The notes under the pieces were generated by a model. The model did not search any database and had not been told where the DNA came from. It saw nothing but the letters and a program-made list of their open reading frames with translations. Shown piece after piece: positions 11,155 through 21,174 of a DNA stretch of 64,000 bases. The position numbers and the translations under genes were made by a program. Position 1 is the first letter of the stretch. The number at the start of each line of letters is the position of its first letter. Source of the DNA: Acanthochlamys bracteata (taxonomy: Eukaryota > Streptophyta > Magnoliopsida > Pandanales > Velloziaceae); contig CM034132.1 of NCBI GenBank assembly GCA_019914995.1, positions 8,550,662-8,614,661 of the forward strand, given 5' to 3'.

Positions 11155-11707
11155 TAGGGGTGGCAAATTTCGACCCGATCCAAAAATCCGACCCAAATCG
11201 ATCCGAAAAGGTTGGGTTCGGATCAAACCTTAGACGGATTTGGGTCGATTTCGGATCGACGAAAATGATCCGAAAAATTTAAACGGATTCGGATTGATCA
11301 AAAAATGACCCGTTTAATTATTTATATAATATATATTACTTAATAATTAAAAAAAATAGCAAAAAATTTGAATTTAATTTGTATATATATTTTTTTAATT
11401 TATCTTAATTTTAACTAATTTTTATTTAATTTATAAATTTGTCAAAATTAATATTTTTTCTTTTTAAATATATCATAATTAATAATTTTGATATATTATT
11501 ATTAAAATTAATATTTATAATTTTTATTTAATAATTTAATTATTAAATAGGTTGACCCGAGTTTGATCCGGTTATAAATAGGTTGGATTAGGGTTGACAA
11601 TTTTGACCCATATAAATAAATGGGTCGAGTTAAAGTTGAACATTTTTTATCCGGTTATTATATAGGTCGACTAAGAACCGACCCATAAACCCATATTGCC
11701 ACCCCTA
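11155..11707. mobile_element. hAT-type MITE with perfect 8-bp target duplication
   Basis: The 553-bp element has terminal inverted repeats TAGGGGTGGCAA and TTGCCACCCCTA. It is flanked on both sides by GTCATACT (11147-11154 and 11708-11715), an exact 8-bp target duplication as made by hAT transposases. The interior is rich in CCGACCC/GGGTCG-like words near both ends and A/T in the middle. It has no transposase frame, so it is non-autonomous. The perfect duplication suggests a fairly recent insertion. The right duplication directly abuts the CACTA terminus at 11716. Confidence 0.9.
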
Positions 11708-12839
11708 GTCATACTCACTACTACAAATTGAACCGTTAATAACTAAAAAAATATAATCAATATAATCAACAAAAATAATTGACATTCCGTCGCAATATAT
11801 AATCAATCGCAAATTAAATAACTTACCGACTAAAGTAGAAAAATTATTATGTATTTGTAATTAGAGTCAATTGGTAAATTACTGATTAAATAAATTATTA
11901 ATAAGTAATTTACCGACTGCGTAAGTAGTCATTAAATTAGTTATGAAATTGTAGTTGATAAACTGCCAATTACAAAGTACCTAAGTAAACTAAATAATCA
12001 AAGTTGTCTAAATTTAATAAGTTTGGGTTGTGTTGTAATTTGTAGAGAATAAATTTCGTAAAACTTTGATAAAACTAAATTTGGTGAAAAATAGATAAAA
12101 GTTCAAATAAATTAAAATATAAAAAAATAAATTTGAATTAAAAATTTGATACAAAATAAATTTTGTGTAATAAGTAACTCCTTAATTATTGATAAATTTC
12201 CAACAGGAATAGCTACAAAAGATTAATACTGTCGCTGTTAATTTGAGAAATACCGACAAAATCTTTACTTGGTCGCTGTATCGACCATTATTACTTCAAA
12301 TATCATGAATCAATAGTTGAGAGGTCGCCGTTAATCTCCACATCCGCGCCGATGCATGTTTGCGTCGCTAATGTTATTCTAATAAGTGTATAATTTTTTA
12401 TACTTACAATTCACTTTGTTTTATTATAAAATCAATTTAGTTCACTTTAAGCTATATAAAAGAACATTACAATCACTTTTTATTCATTTTTTTAAAAAAT
12501 AAAAAAATTCAATTCAATTCTATATACTATTTATGATAACTTATTTTAAATTAAAAAAATATAAATATTTAAAAGCATATTATAACTACATCAAATTTTT
12601 ATTTTTGTTAAAATTTGTTATTCTAATTTTACTTTTATTTTTATATTAAAATTTGCTTATACAAAAATTTTATTCTAAACTCTAATTTATATTTTAAATT
12701 ATCATTATAAATTTTATTTTTATCTAATTCTATTTTTCACCACCAAACTTCAATTTTATTAATTTAGTTTTTATAAAATTTATTTTTACTTAATTAAAAC
12801 ACGCCTTAATTAAATCCGTGGACTTCTCCCCACTTCAAT

Positions 12840-13847
12840 TTCGAATTAGAACTTCGAAACAATCGTTGTTTTGTTCGTCGTGCCCGCTGCCACTGCACTT
12901 ACCTCAATTCAACCACTGCCAACCGCTCTCTCATTTTGCCGCCACCGCCGTCTCGATCTATCCACTGTCTCATCTCTAGTAGTTATAGGTTAGATTTGCA
13001 TTAAATTGGGCATTTCCCGGATTCAGTTAAAACCGTATGTGTTTTCGCTTTCTTTCATTACGTAATCAGTTTTTTTCTTCTTTAAGGTTTGAATCTGTGA
13101 AGCGTTAGCTCCGGATCAGGGATCATAGATTCAATTTGAATTTAAATTTCGGTAGGAGTCGATGAGAGAAGTGAGATTTTGAGGTTTGTTGAGACCTTTC
13201 GGAGGTTGTTCCAGTTTCAGGTTCAGTTGGTGAACACAAATTTCTTTCTGATCTTTTGAGCATTTAATTAATTTATTTTTTTTTTTGATTAGCTTCAATC
13301 TGTAAGAGATGAGCAATATTATCAGAATATTGTTGATTGAATCTCTGTTAAAAATTGCTGTATTTGCCCGTTAATTGGTGTATTAGAACTAATATTATCA
13401 TAATAGTGTTGCCGGGAAAGACTGTCCCCCAGGTCAGTGCTGTATCTGACTAATTAGTTATTGGCATAAGCTCATTGTGTTTAGACTCAGGGTAAGATTT
13501 ACTTAGTTTCTGTGTCTGTCAGTCCTGTTTTACTCGGGTCATTTTCCAATCAGATGTCTGGAATTTGATTCAAATCCTTTTCATGCCAAACTAGTTTACT
13601 GTGCTTGCTGGATAATTGCAGGAACGAAGTTGTCGCATGCAAGGGATCTAAGACTCTGTTTTGAATGAAGATTTAGTCACAACCTTCAATCCAATGTAGT
13701 GGGTTCAACCTGAATAAAGGTACGGCATTTTGTGGCGAGCACTACTTTATTCAGCTAAGACCAGATTGCTTATGCCATTATGGAAAAGAAAATTGGCTTT
13801 GCATCTTCTTCTTGGTGGTGGTGCTGTACAGACAGGGTCCACAAAAG
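12840..13847 (+). pseudogene. Gene-like 5' fragment (UTR plus first coding exon), unidentified
   Basis: This stretch is less AT-rich than its surroundings and looks like the start of a plant gene. It has a C/T-rich leader with CCGCCACCGCC near 12940, spliced-looking blocks (GACTGTCCCCCAG before GTCAGTG near 13434; TTGCAG before GAACGAAG near 13620), and an ATG at 13772 opening MPLWKRKLALHLLLGGGAVQ before a plausible donor at 13848. No downstream exon is recognisable; the intron runs straight into a tandem array. I do not recognise the protein. Lying between two CACTA-like subterminal zones, it may be a captured host fragment. A genuine gene with unusual exons is the alternative. Confidence 0.4.
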
Positions 13848-14002
13848 GTAAATAGGTTATCTGTTGATTCGTTTAGTTTCGGTTCTTTTTATAACTTATT
13901 AGTATAGTGATAAAATATAATTAGTTATTAGCCATAATTAATAGGGTGTATTTATGAAATATATGAAAATCTTGATTTTAATTAGGTTTTACTATGAAAT
14001 AA

Positions 14003-14900
14003 CTTAATTTAATACAAAATAAAGGCCAAAGTATAAAATAAACTATAAAATGACACGAAATTAGGTCCGATATGATCGGCTCGACGAGTATGAGTTGTTT
14101 AAAGAGTAGACATCAAATTTCGAGTTCTGACGAGTAAGAAAGAAGTAACCTTGGATGTTAGAGATCTTAATATACAAAAAATTAGCTTAATACAATATAA
14201 GGAGACAACATATAAGATAATCTATGAAATGATATGAAATCGACGCCGACATAATTAGCTCAATGAGTGTAACTTGTAGAAAAGGTTAGAAATAAAATTT
14301 GAAGTTCAAAAAGTAAGATAGAAGCAAATTTGGATTTAAAAATTTTAATATATAACAACTTAGTTTAAAATACCATAACGGACCAAAATATTAAATAAGT
14401 CATAAATGACACGAAGTCAGCACGACATGATTGGCTCGATAGAATGTGACTTTTATGAAGAGTTGAAATTAAAATTTGAGATTTGAGGAGTAAGATAGAT
14501 ATAAGTTTATGTTTCAAAAACGTTAATATAAAATATCTTAGTTAATAAAGTATAATAAGTCAAAACATAAAATAAGCTATGAATGATACAAAATTGGCGT
14601 TGAATTGATCGGCTCGACGAGTCTGATTAGTAGAAGAGTCTGAATCAAACTTTCAAATGCGAAAAATAAGATAGAAATAAATTTAGATTTTAGAATTATT
14701 AATATATAATATCTTAGTTTAAAACAATATAGGAGCTCAAAATATAAAATAAGTAATAAAATGATATGAAATCGATGCCGACATGATCTAATTGACGAAT
14801 GTGAATTGTAAGAAGAGTCGAAATTAAATTCCAAGGTCTGAAAAGTAAGACACAAGTTGAAATTTTAAAAATTTAATATATAATATCTTAGTTTAAGACA
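14003..14900. repeat. Tandem array, five diverged units of about 176 bp
   Basis: The anchor CTTAGTTTAA-like word recurs at 14003, 14186, 14359, 14537, 14713 and 14887, spacing 173-183 bp. Each unit also carries TAAAATAAGCTATGAAATGA-like sequence, then GAAATCG.CG.CGACATGATC, GGCTCGACGAGT and AGTAAGATAGAA words in the same order. Units have diverged from one another. The array lies inside the putative CACTA-like element, where internal tandem arrays are known. Unit length is also typical of plant satellites. Confidence 0.85.
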
Positions 14901-15617
14901 ATTTACTTCAATATATAGATAAATTATATTAACATTTTTATTTGTTTTCATTTCATATGCATGATCGTCTACTTTTGTTTGTGGAGAAAGGCACTCTTGA
15001 TTGTTGGTACTTTTGCTAGGTAGTTTTTATTGTATTAGAACAATACAATATAATATTGTTATTAAAATTTGTTATTTGTTGTAGCAAAACAACGATATAA
15101 TTTATAATATATTTGATGCTGATAACTTATTAGTAGTTAAAATTTTTAGTTTTCATATTTATTTAATATTCAATTAGTATGTATATAATATTCTTTGTTA
15201 TTATAAATAAGATAAAAAAAATAATGTGAAAAACAAGTTAGTGCTCAGGAACTACTTGTCGTTAATGTCATCAAGACCTGGTTGCTAATCAATGCATCAA
15301 TGACCATTGTAGCGAGGTCGCTAAAGAGATTATCCGCGACTAGACAATAGTGGTTGCTAATGGTTTCATGTCTGATAAGTAGCGACCATTGGCTCTAGTT
15401 ACTTGTACATATGTAGGGACTAGGCTGACTTGGTCTGAGATGACATATCCTTGCTATTTCTTTGCTAATTAGCGACTATTTGATCCGATTATAATATATG
15501 AACAGAAAAAGTCAAAGTATTTGCGATAAGCTTCATCTGTCGGCGTCATAAGATTTAGCGACTAGTATAGCGCGAACGTTGTTTCTCGAATGCGGAAAGC
15601 ATCAAGGTGGCGGCATT

Positions 15618-15830
15618 TAGGTGTTTATAAAATAAAATTTTTTTAAAATAAAAAATATTTTTATTTTTTTTAAAATAAGATTTATTTTTTTATTTTAAAA
15701 AAATAAGAAAAATATTTAATAAAAAAATTTACTATATTTTTTAAATTTTTAAATAAATATTTTATATTTTATAAAATATATATTAAAAAATATGAAATAA
15801 AAATTAAAATTTTTTTTTTTTGGAACGCAA
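15618..15830. repeat. AT-rich MITE-like repeat
   Basis: An almost pure A/T block of about 210 bp with TTTATAAAATAAAATTTTT at one end and AAAAATATGAAATAAAAATT near the other. This is the inverted arrangement of the family seen at 28588-28803. The best matching copy in this orientation is 52978-53212. Confidence 0.4.
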
Positions 15831-15950
15831 TGCCAAAGGGACTCTTTGGCCATTGTCGTGTATTAGTGCACCAGTAACTATTGTCGTGTATTAGCGATAA
15901 GCTTTTACTGACGTATCATCAAAGGGTTAGCGTTTTTTTATTCCGCAAAA

Positions 15951-17236
15951 GTAATTAACAAATAATTTCTTCGAGGATATCCCATAAAATTGAAACAATA
16001 TAGAAAAATTATTACAGAAAGATATTGCCATAATTCAAGTATTAATGTGGCACCTGATAATTAATTATATTCCAACCTGCTAAACTAGAACATTAGTACC
16101 CATAATTAGCTCTAGAAAACCGTATGCCATTTCGAAAGCAATTGAGATATCAACTAATAATCCACTTACTTAGGACATCATCATCATTCATCTTCTTAAG
16201 ATAAGTATTACATTAGCCATTTTAAAACTTCCACTAATCCCACAATCACTGCTGTATATCATCCCACTTCCATAATTACATAATCAAATATACAATTTTT
16301 TTTTTTGAAACAAAAATCCAGGTGTTATTTTGAATGAACTTCCACTTCCAGAAAAGTGTAAATTGTAACCCATCTTTTGTCCACCAAATGCCTTCACCAC
16401 CAATATACCAAACAAACTTTCCGAATAGTGGAACAACCACTTTCTCCACTTTAGCACTGTGTCTCCTACTTCTCACTAACTACTGTGGTGATATTTAAAA
16501 TTGTTTATAATTTTTTTATTCAAATTTTTATTTATAAAATATTATTATTATTTATTATCATTATTAGTTTTTTATTAAAAAATATATGTTCTTTTTGAAA
16601 AAAATTAAAATATTTTTTATTTTAAAAAATTTATTTTTAAAAGTATTTCTAAACATATCTTAAATGCTAATTAGTCTTTTAGGATATATATGTATTTTTG
16701 CGTAACAATCCATCGAATTTGACAAATAATTTATATGGAACAATTCAACACAAGTAATGGACACCTCCAAAGTTCACAGGTTAAATATTACTTAGGTAGT
16801 AGAGATCTACTCACAAATTTTACATTTTCTTTTTCTCTAAAGGATACTGCAGACTTATTCATTATGAAGAACGCAAAAGAATCATCCAGTGAAACCTATA
16901 CTATACATACGAGAGATGTTTTGCAATACTTATGGCACTTGCCTTTTATTTAAAATTTTTCACATTTTAAAAAATATATTTTATAAATTATTTTAAATTT
17001 TAAAAAATATATAAATTATATATCGTAAAATTTTCTATATTTAATTTTTTTATTATTTTAGATGAAAAATTAAATTTATTTTTGAAAAAATATTTTGTAT
17101 GTTAGAAAAGTTTTTTATTTTAAACACTTCCAAATATTTTCTTACTTTTTAATTCTATAATATTTTCAAGCTACACGTAAACCCAATACTAATAATTAAT
17201 TTGATTAATTCACTACTGCATCCCTTATTATAAGCC
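15951..17236. other. Intergenic upstream of lipid transfer gene 3
   Basis: No gene is supported. AT-rich family-like blocks lie at about 16495-16665 and 16950-17140. A minus-strand open frame at 16276-16476 encodes a Trp-rich 66-residue peptide with no recognised family and no promoter context; I treat it as chance. Confidence 0.45.
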
Positions 17237-17245
17237 TATAAATAG
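17237..17245 (+). promoter_or_regulatory. TATA box of lipid transfer protein gene 3
   Basis: TATAAATAG lies 86 bp upstream of the ATG at 17323, followed by an A-rich leader containing a run of adenines near 17285. Confidence 0.65.
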
Positions 17246-17322
17246 CCCATACCCTTCCCCTCCAGTTCATATATCCACAGCACCAAAAAAAAAAAAAAAC
17301 CAACAAGAGCACTACTGCAAAG

Positions 17323-17616
17323 ATGAAGAAGGCAGCAACACTCATCTACCTTATGGCCATAATCTCTGCAGTTCTGCTGCTAACAAGCCGCACTTCAACC
17401 GTAGCTGCAGCGACATGCAACCCAATGGAGCTCAGCCCGTGCTACTCCGCAATGACGGGCTCTGCTGAACCTTCTGCAGCCTGCTGCGCGAAGCTTACGG
17501 AGCAGCAACCCTGCTTCTGCCAGTACATGAAGAACCCTATACTCAAGGGATACGTAACTTCAAGCAACAGCAAGAAGGTTGCTACTGCTTGCAAAGTTCA
17601 ACCTCCTGCTTGTTAA
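17323..17616 (+). CDS. Non-specific lipid transfer protein, type 2 (cluster copy 3)
   Basis: This is a 97-residue intronless secreted protein. The signal peptide (about residues 1-30) ends TVAAA before mature TCNPMELSPC. Eight cysteines are spaced C-7-C-13-CC-8-CFC-23-C-6-C. The mature domain has the family QYMKNP block shared with copy 1. TATA box and short leader lie directly upstream. A long gap (10.8-17.2 kb) separates it from copy 2, filled by the hAT MITE and the CACTA-like element, so the cluster seems to have been pulled apart by insertions. Confidence 0.95.
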   Translation: MKKAATLIYLMAIISAVLLLTSRTSTVAAATCNPMELSPCYSAMTGSAEPSAACCAKLTEQQPCFCQYMKNPILKGYVTSSNSKKVATACKVQPPAC

Positions 17617-18689
17617 AATCTCAACTTCATCGTATACAGCTTCTCTCACTTCCTTGTTAGTATAAGTAATTGCTTGTGTTTTCGCATAATAAGTGGAAGA
17701 TGTGTATGCTATAGTACTGAAGTAGTAGCTAGCAGTGGCATTGTATGAGTACTAGCTGGAGTAGTGCTGAGAGGAGTTGGAGAAGCTTTATCTATATAGT
17801 TGTATGCGTGTTGAATAATCCCTGGTTGGTCTCTCTATGAAAAAGACCAATCTTCTTTATATAAACTATTAATCTCTATGAATTAATATGTTAAATAACT
17901 TATCATAGTGGCTTTTACCTTGGTTCTAAATTTGAAATACCGGTGAATTGATCTGGAACTTAAAACTAATTGATAGTAGATTGAACAGGCTTAGAATCTT
18001 TTCATTACGTGCAATATGAAATTATTATCACTAGTATTGTTATTCTTATTATTATGAACTGGTAAAATGAGTGGTTCTGACTATATATGCGGCATAAGAA
18101 GGCCAATCTATGCGGTATAAAATCACTCAAATACCAGTTATCAATTACTTCTCATTCCAATTTTTTATCTTATGTTTTTCACAATCTTCCATAATATTTT
18201 ACAAAATAAATTTAAAATTTTAAAAAATATAAAAAAATTAATTCCACGTTAAAAAATATATTATTACTTTTTTTTATTATTAGTTTTAGGTTAGAAAAAA
18301 TAGACTCGCTTCTCTCAATAGGACGAAAGTTTTTTTTTTCAAAATAGTTCTATTCATAAGCACTCACAAACATCCCCTTGAATAAGATTTGATAATATCT
18401 CACTCAAGCATTCACATTAGAAAATTGGGCCTAACGTAAAACCAATTGACAGTAGAAGCATAATCCAGATTCTTATATAGTATCACAGAGTTGTATTGTT
18501 AATATGAGATTATTCTCTACCATCGTTGTACCGCCATATGCCTACCTTATTTGTTAGCTACCAAGTTTGAGTTAATGGATCAACCATGTCATAAGGCAAA
18601 CTTTCAAAAGCCAACTGTAGGATATAATCCATGGTATTTGTTTGGAAATTAGCTAGCTTAGGAAGTAACTCATGAACTCAAATCGTTAT
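17617..18689. other. Intergenic between lipid transfer gene 3 and a MITE
   Basis: The first ~250 bp is probably the 3' UTR of the gene at 17323. The rest has no gene. An AT-rich block at about 18140-18300 (AAATTTAAAATTTTAAAAAAT and a CCACGTTAAAA word) resembles the dispersed AT-rich family. Confidence 0.4.
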
Positions 18690-18981
18690 GGGCGTGTTTC
18701 AAATGTCCGTGATTGAGTTTCACGTAAATACAAAATAAAAAGTGAAATTTCTTACAAACTAGGTTAAAAGTAGAGTTTATTTTTGTGTTTCAATTATTTT
18801 TAAAAATAAGTTAGAAACTAAAAGATAGAACTGCATTAGCAGATGCGCAAATAAAAAAATTAGACTAGAGTTTCGTGTGTGGTACTAAAATTTTTAGTTC
18901 CGAATGCAAATAAAATATGAATTTTTCAAAACTACAATTCTAGCGAAAAAAATTAGAATTCCGTACGATTGAAACACGCCC
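18690..18981. mobile_element. MITE, GGGCGTGTTTCAA family
   Basis: The 292-bp element has terminal inverted repeats GGGCGTGTTTCAA and TTGAAACACGCCC (perfect for 13 bp). It is flanked by TAT on both sides (18687-18689, 18982-18984). This is the best-preserved copy in the window. It lies between lipid transfer genes 3 and 4. Confidence 0.8.
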
Positions 18982-19350
18982 TATATCACCGCATATATTA
19001 ATTTGCTATCTTTTCCATTTTACAAGTCTATAATTTGATAATTGAGCTTCTTCTATTTGCTCAATTGAAATAAAGCAGTGAATATTCAGGTTGATCTATG
19101 ATATATATAGTTTTACTCAATTGTTATTTATTTAGTTACCATTTAGCAAAGATAAAATTTTCTAGGAAGAACCACATGTTTCTTGTGACCCTTGTAATCA
19201 TGTAGAAACCATGACGGACTCGTGAACATTACATCTTTAACCTACACATGCATGCAAGCGTTATTACAGAAAATCATACAACAAACATGCAAGCGTTACT
19301 TTCAGAAGATTAATAAAGCAACAAACATCCAACAGTACATTCAGTCATGT

Positions 19351-19359
19351 TATATAAAT
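19351..19359 (+). promoter_or_regulatory. TATA box of lipid transfer protein gene 4
   Basis: TATATAAAT lies about 100 bp upstream of the ATG at 19452. A further in-frame ATG at 19347 precedes this TATA box and so is not the start. Confidence 0.6.
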
Positions 19360-19451
19360 TTCGTAGGGGAAACCTTATAGCTAGTGCCCCAACCTTCTCT
19401 TCACAAACACACCACCTAAAACAACACTGCTTCTTCTATATGATCGCCAAC

Positions 19452-19748
19452 ATGAAGTCATCAATCTTCATCCTTATGTGCTTCATTTCAGTACAAATGC
19501 TCATGAGCAAAGTGTCGTTCGTGGAATCGGTGCCTTGTGACCCGAACGAGCTGAGCCCGTGTGAGCCGGCTATGTTGGGATCATCTTCAGGGCCATCAGC
19601 GGAGTGTTGCACGAAGCTGAAGGAGCAGCAGCCGTGTTTTTGCCGGTACTTGAACAATCCACAACTCAGAGGGTACATGAACTCCAGCAACGGCAAGAAG
19701 ATTGCTTCTGCTTGCAAAGTGGACATACCTACCAGCTGCTCACCTTAA
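19452..19748 (+). CDS. Non-specific lipid transfer protein, type 2 (cluster copy 4)
   Basis: This is a 98-residue secreted protein beginning MKSSIFILMCFIS. An in-frame ATG at 19440 would add only MIAN. The longer frame from 19347 is rejected because it crosses the TATA box. The signal peptide ends near SFVES and the mature part starts VPCDPNELSPC. The cysteine pattern is C-7-C-14-CC-8-CFC-23-C-7-C plus a short SP tail, so it has one more residue between the second cysteine and the CC pair than the other three copies. The mature domain is the most acidic of the four near its N-terminus. It converges with a WD40 remnant on the other strand. Confidence 0.93.
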   Translation: MKSSIFILMCFISVQMLMSKVSFVESVPCDPNELSPCEPAMLGSSSGPSAECCTKLKEQQPCFCRYLNNPQLRGYMNSSNGKKIASACKVDIPTSCSP

Positions 19749-19825
19749 CTAGCTAGTAACAATTAATGTGTACTAGAATATATTAATTGGGGGTTTGTAT
19801 GAATGAAAAGTGGAGGAATTAGTGT

Positions 19826-20228
19826 TTGTTTACAGTATGAAATCTCACGAATCGTCCCCGAATTAACCAAACACTGACCGAAGTACTGCCCGGTTCGGTG
19901 GAGTAAAGCTTGATTGTGTTCGACGAAAGCGACACTGTCATAGCTAAGCTCTCCTGGCTTTCTTCCCCCATAACCAAATCATTCAGATCAACAAAATTTT
20001 CATTATTCCGGTGATTCAATGTTTCAAAATTTGAAATGAAATTGAATCACTCAAATTACCTAGAAACGATTCGGAAAACGTAGTCGTCGCCGAAGCTGAT
20101 CTGGATAGTGCTCTTGAGACCGAGAGGCTTCGGTCGAGGAGGAGGAGGAGGAGGAGAAATTGAAGAAGGAAATTATTCTTGTTGTTGTTGTTGTCGGTTT
20201 CGATTTCCATCTCCATGTCGACCTCCAT
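19826..20228 (-). pseudogene. WD40-repeat gene remnant (WDR89-like 5' end), frameshifted
   Basis: Read on the minus strand, the sequence starts with an ATG at 20228 (MEVDMEMEIETDNNNN). After a frame change it gives a proline run, then PLGLKSTIQISFGDDYVFRI. A ~107-bp intron (about 20060-19954) leads to ESLAMTVSLSSNTIKLYS. After EPG the frame must change again to read QYFGQCLVNSGTIREIS, a typical first WD40 blade (compare the GQYFGEC..HSGTI pattern). The similarity then ends. Two frame changes and loss of all later blades make this a pseudogene fragment. Assignment to the WDR89-like group rests on remembered motif pattern only. Confidence 0.6.
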
Positions 20229-21165
20229 TGTTACGATTTACGAAGCTTCAAAGGTTCTGAAACAATATTGGTAACGGATTGATTCGGTTATTGGTCACCG
20301 CTGCAAGGTTTTACCACGGCTTTAGGTTTGGGAAAATTTGTCGAATGGTAACATCAAAATGTTGTTCACTGTATTGGATTGGACACTATTGCAGACATAT
20401 GGAAATATTGAGCTGTCTACACTTTAAATTTGCACTACAATCCCACTGAAAACTGTTTTTTTCCATTACTAATATCAGAATTCTTGCCTATTTCTGAAAA
20501 TCAGATAGTTGCAACGGTGTCGCCACGCTGTTACTTCCTTTCATACTTTCATTTTCAAAAGATCCACAAGGTTTTATTTTACTAAACAATCCATAAATAT
20601 ACTTTATTAACAAAATTGGTAGCAATACCAGAGCACGCCTATTCCTTCATGAAAAATCAAACAGCTGTACGAATTATGAACTACTTAATTTGCATGATAA
20701 CTCCAGAAACATTCATTTTTTACTTCTTTTACAGAGAATTTCCTTTTACTAAATCAGTCCTGTATTACTCAGAGCTTACACAATTGTTGGCTATTATATC
20801 AGATCGCTCCCTTATTATTCGCTTTAAACAGATCTTCAGAGTTTATGTTTTAACAAAAAGCGGTCCTGTACTACTGATGCTAACAATAATCAATAATAGA
20901 ACAAAACAGTCCTGTTCTGCAAAATAAATGGCGATGAGACAAGACAGAAAGACTCCAGTCTACACACTTTCAACTGTCACTCGACTCGAAGAAAGTAGGC
21001 AAGCATTGTTCCTGAAAACCTGCAAAGCAAAACAAATTCTCACCAAAATCAAAACAAGAAGATTACAACAAGAGAAGAATTTCAAAGGTATTAGGTCTTT
21101 CTTGTTTGAATATCAGTTCATCTCTTCTTGTTCTTGGTCTAATTCTTGTGTTGCTGCTGGTAGTT
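20229..21165. other. Intergenic, promoter of the DUF1218 gene
   Basis: No gene is seen; the open frame at 20616-20927 has no recognisable family. The last part must hold the promoter and leader of the gene starting at 21175. Confidence 0.45.
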
Positions 21166-21174
21166 ATGGTGGCG

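Larger units (their letters stand above)
11716..15950. mobile_element. Putative CACTA-like non-autonomous transposon (far end not found)
   Basis: The left end reads CACTACTACAAATTG, matching the CACTA superfamily terminus. Candidate 3-bp target ACT precedes it. Two zones look like CACTA subterminal repeats: about 11780-12370 (words such as CCGACTAAAG, CCGACTGCG, GTCGCTG) and about 15240-15600 plus 15850-15930 (GGTCGCTAAAG, TAGCGACTA, TAGCGACCATT). Between them are a gene-like 5' fragment and a tandem array. No transposase is visible. I could not find a matching TTTGTAGTG right terminus, so the end is approximate and the call rests on one terminus plus the subterminal words. Confidence 0.4.

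Noticed and set aside
11067-11282. Open frame with repeated DP/RS residues
   Set aside because: It is the translation of subterminal CCGACCC/GATCCG words of the hAT MITE.
14003-14900. CRISPR-like array
   Set aside because: Repeat units are long, contiguous and diverged with no unique spacers, and the sequence is a plant nuclear genome.
16276-16476. Trp-rich minus-strand 66-residue frame
   Set aside because: No family motif, no promoter or splice context; chance frame in AT-rich DNA.
19347-19451. Longer start for lipid transfer protein 4
   Set aside because: The ATG at 19347 precedes the TATA box at 19351 and would put polar residues before the signal peptide.
20616-20927. 103-residue plus-strand open frame
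   Set aside because: No conserved motif, mixed composition, and no coding-type base bias; treated as chance.
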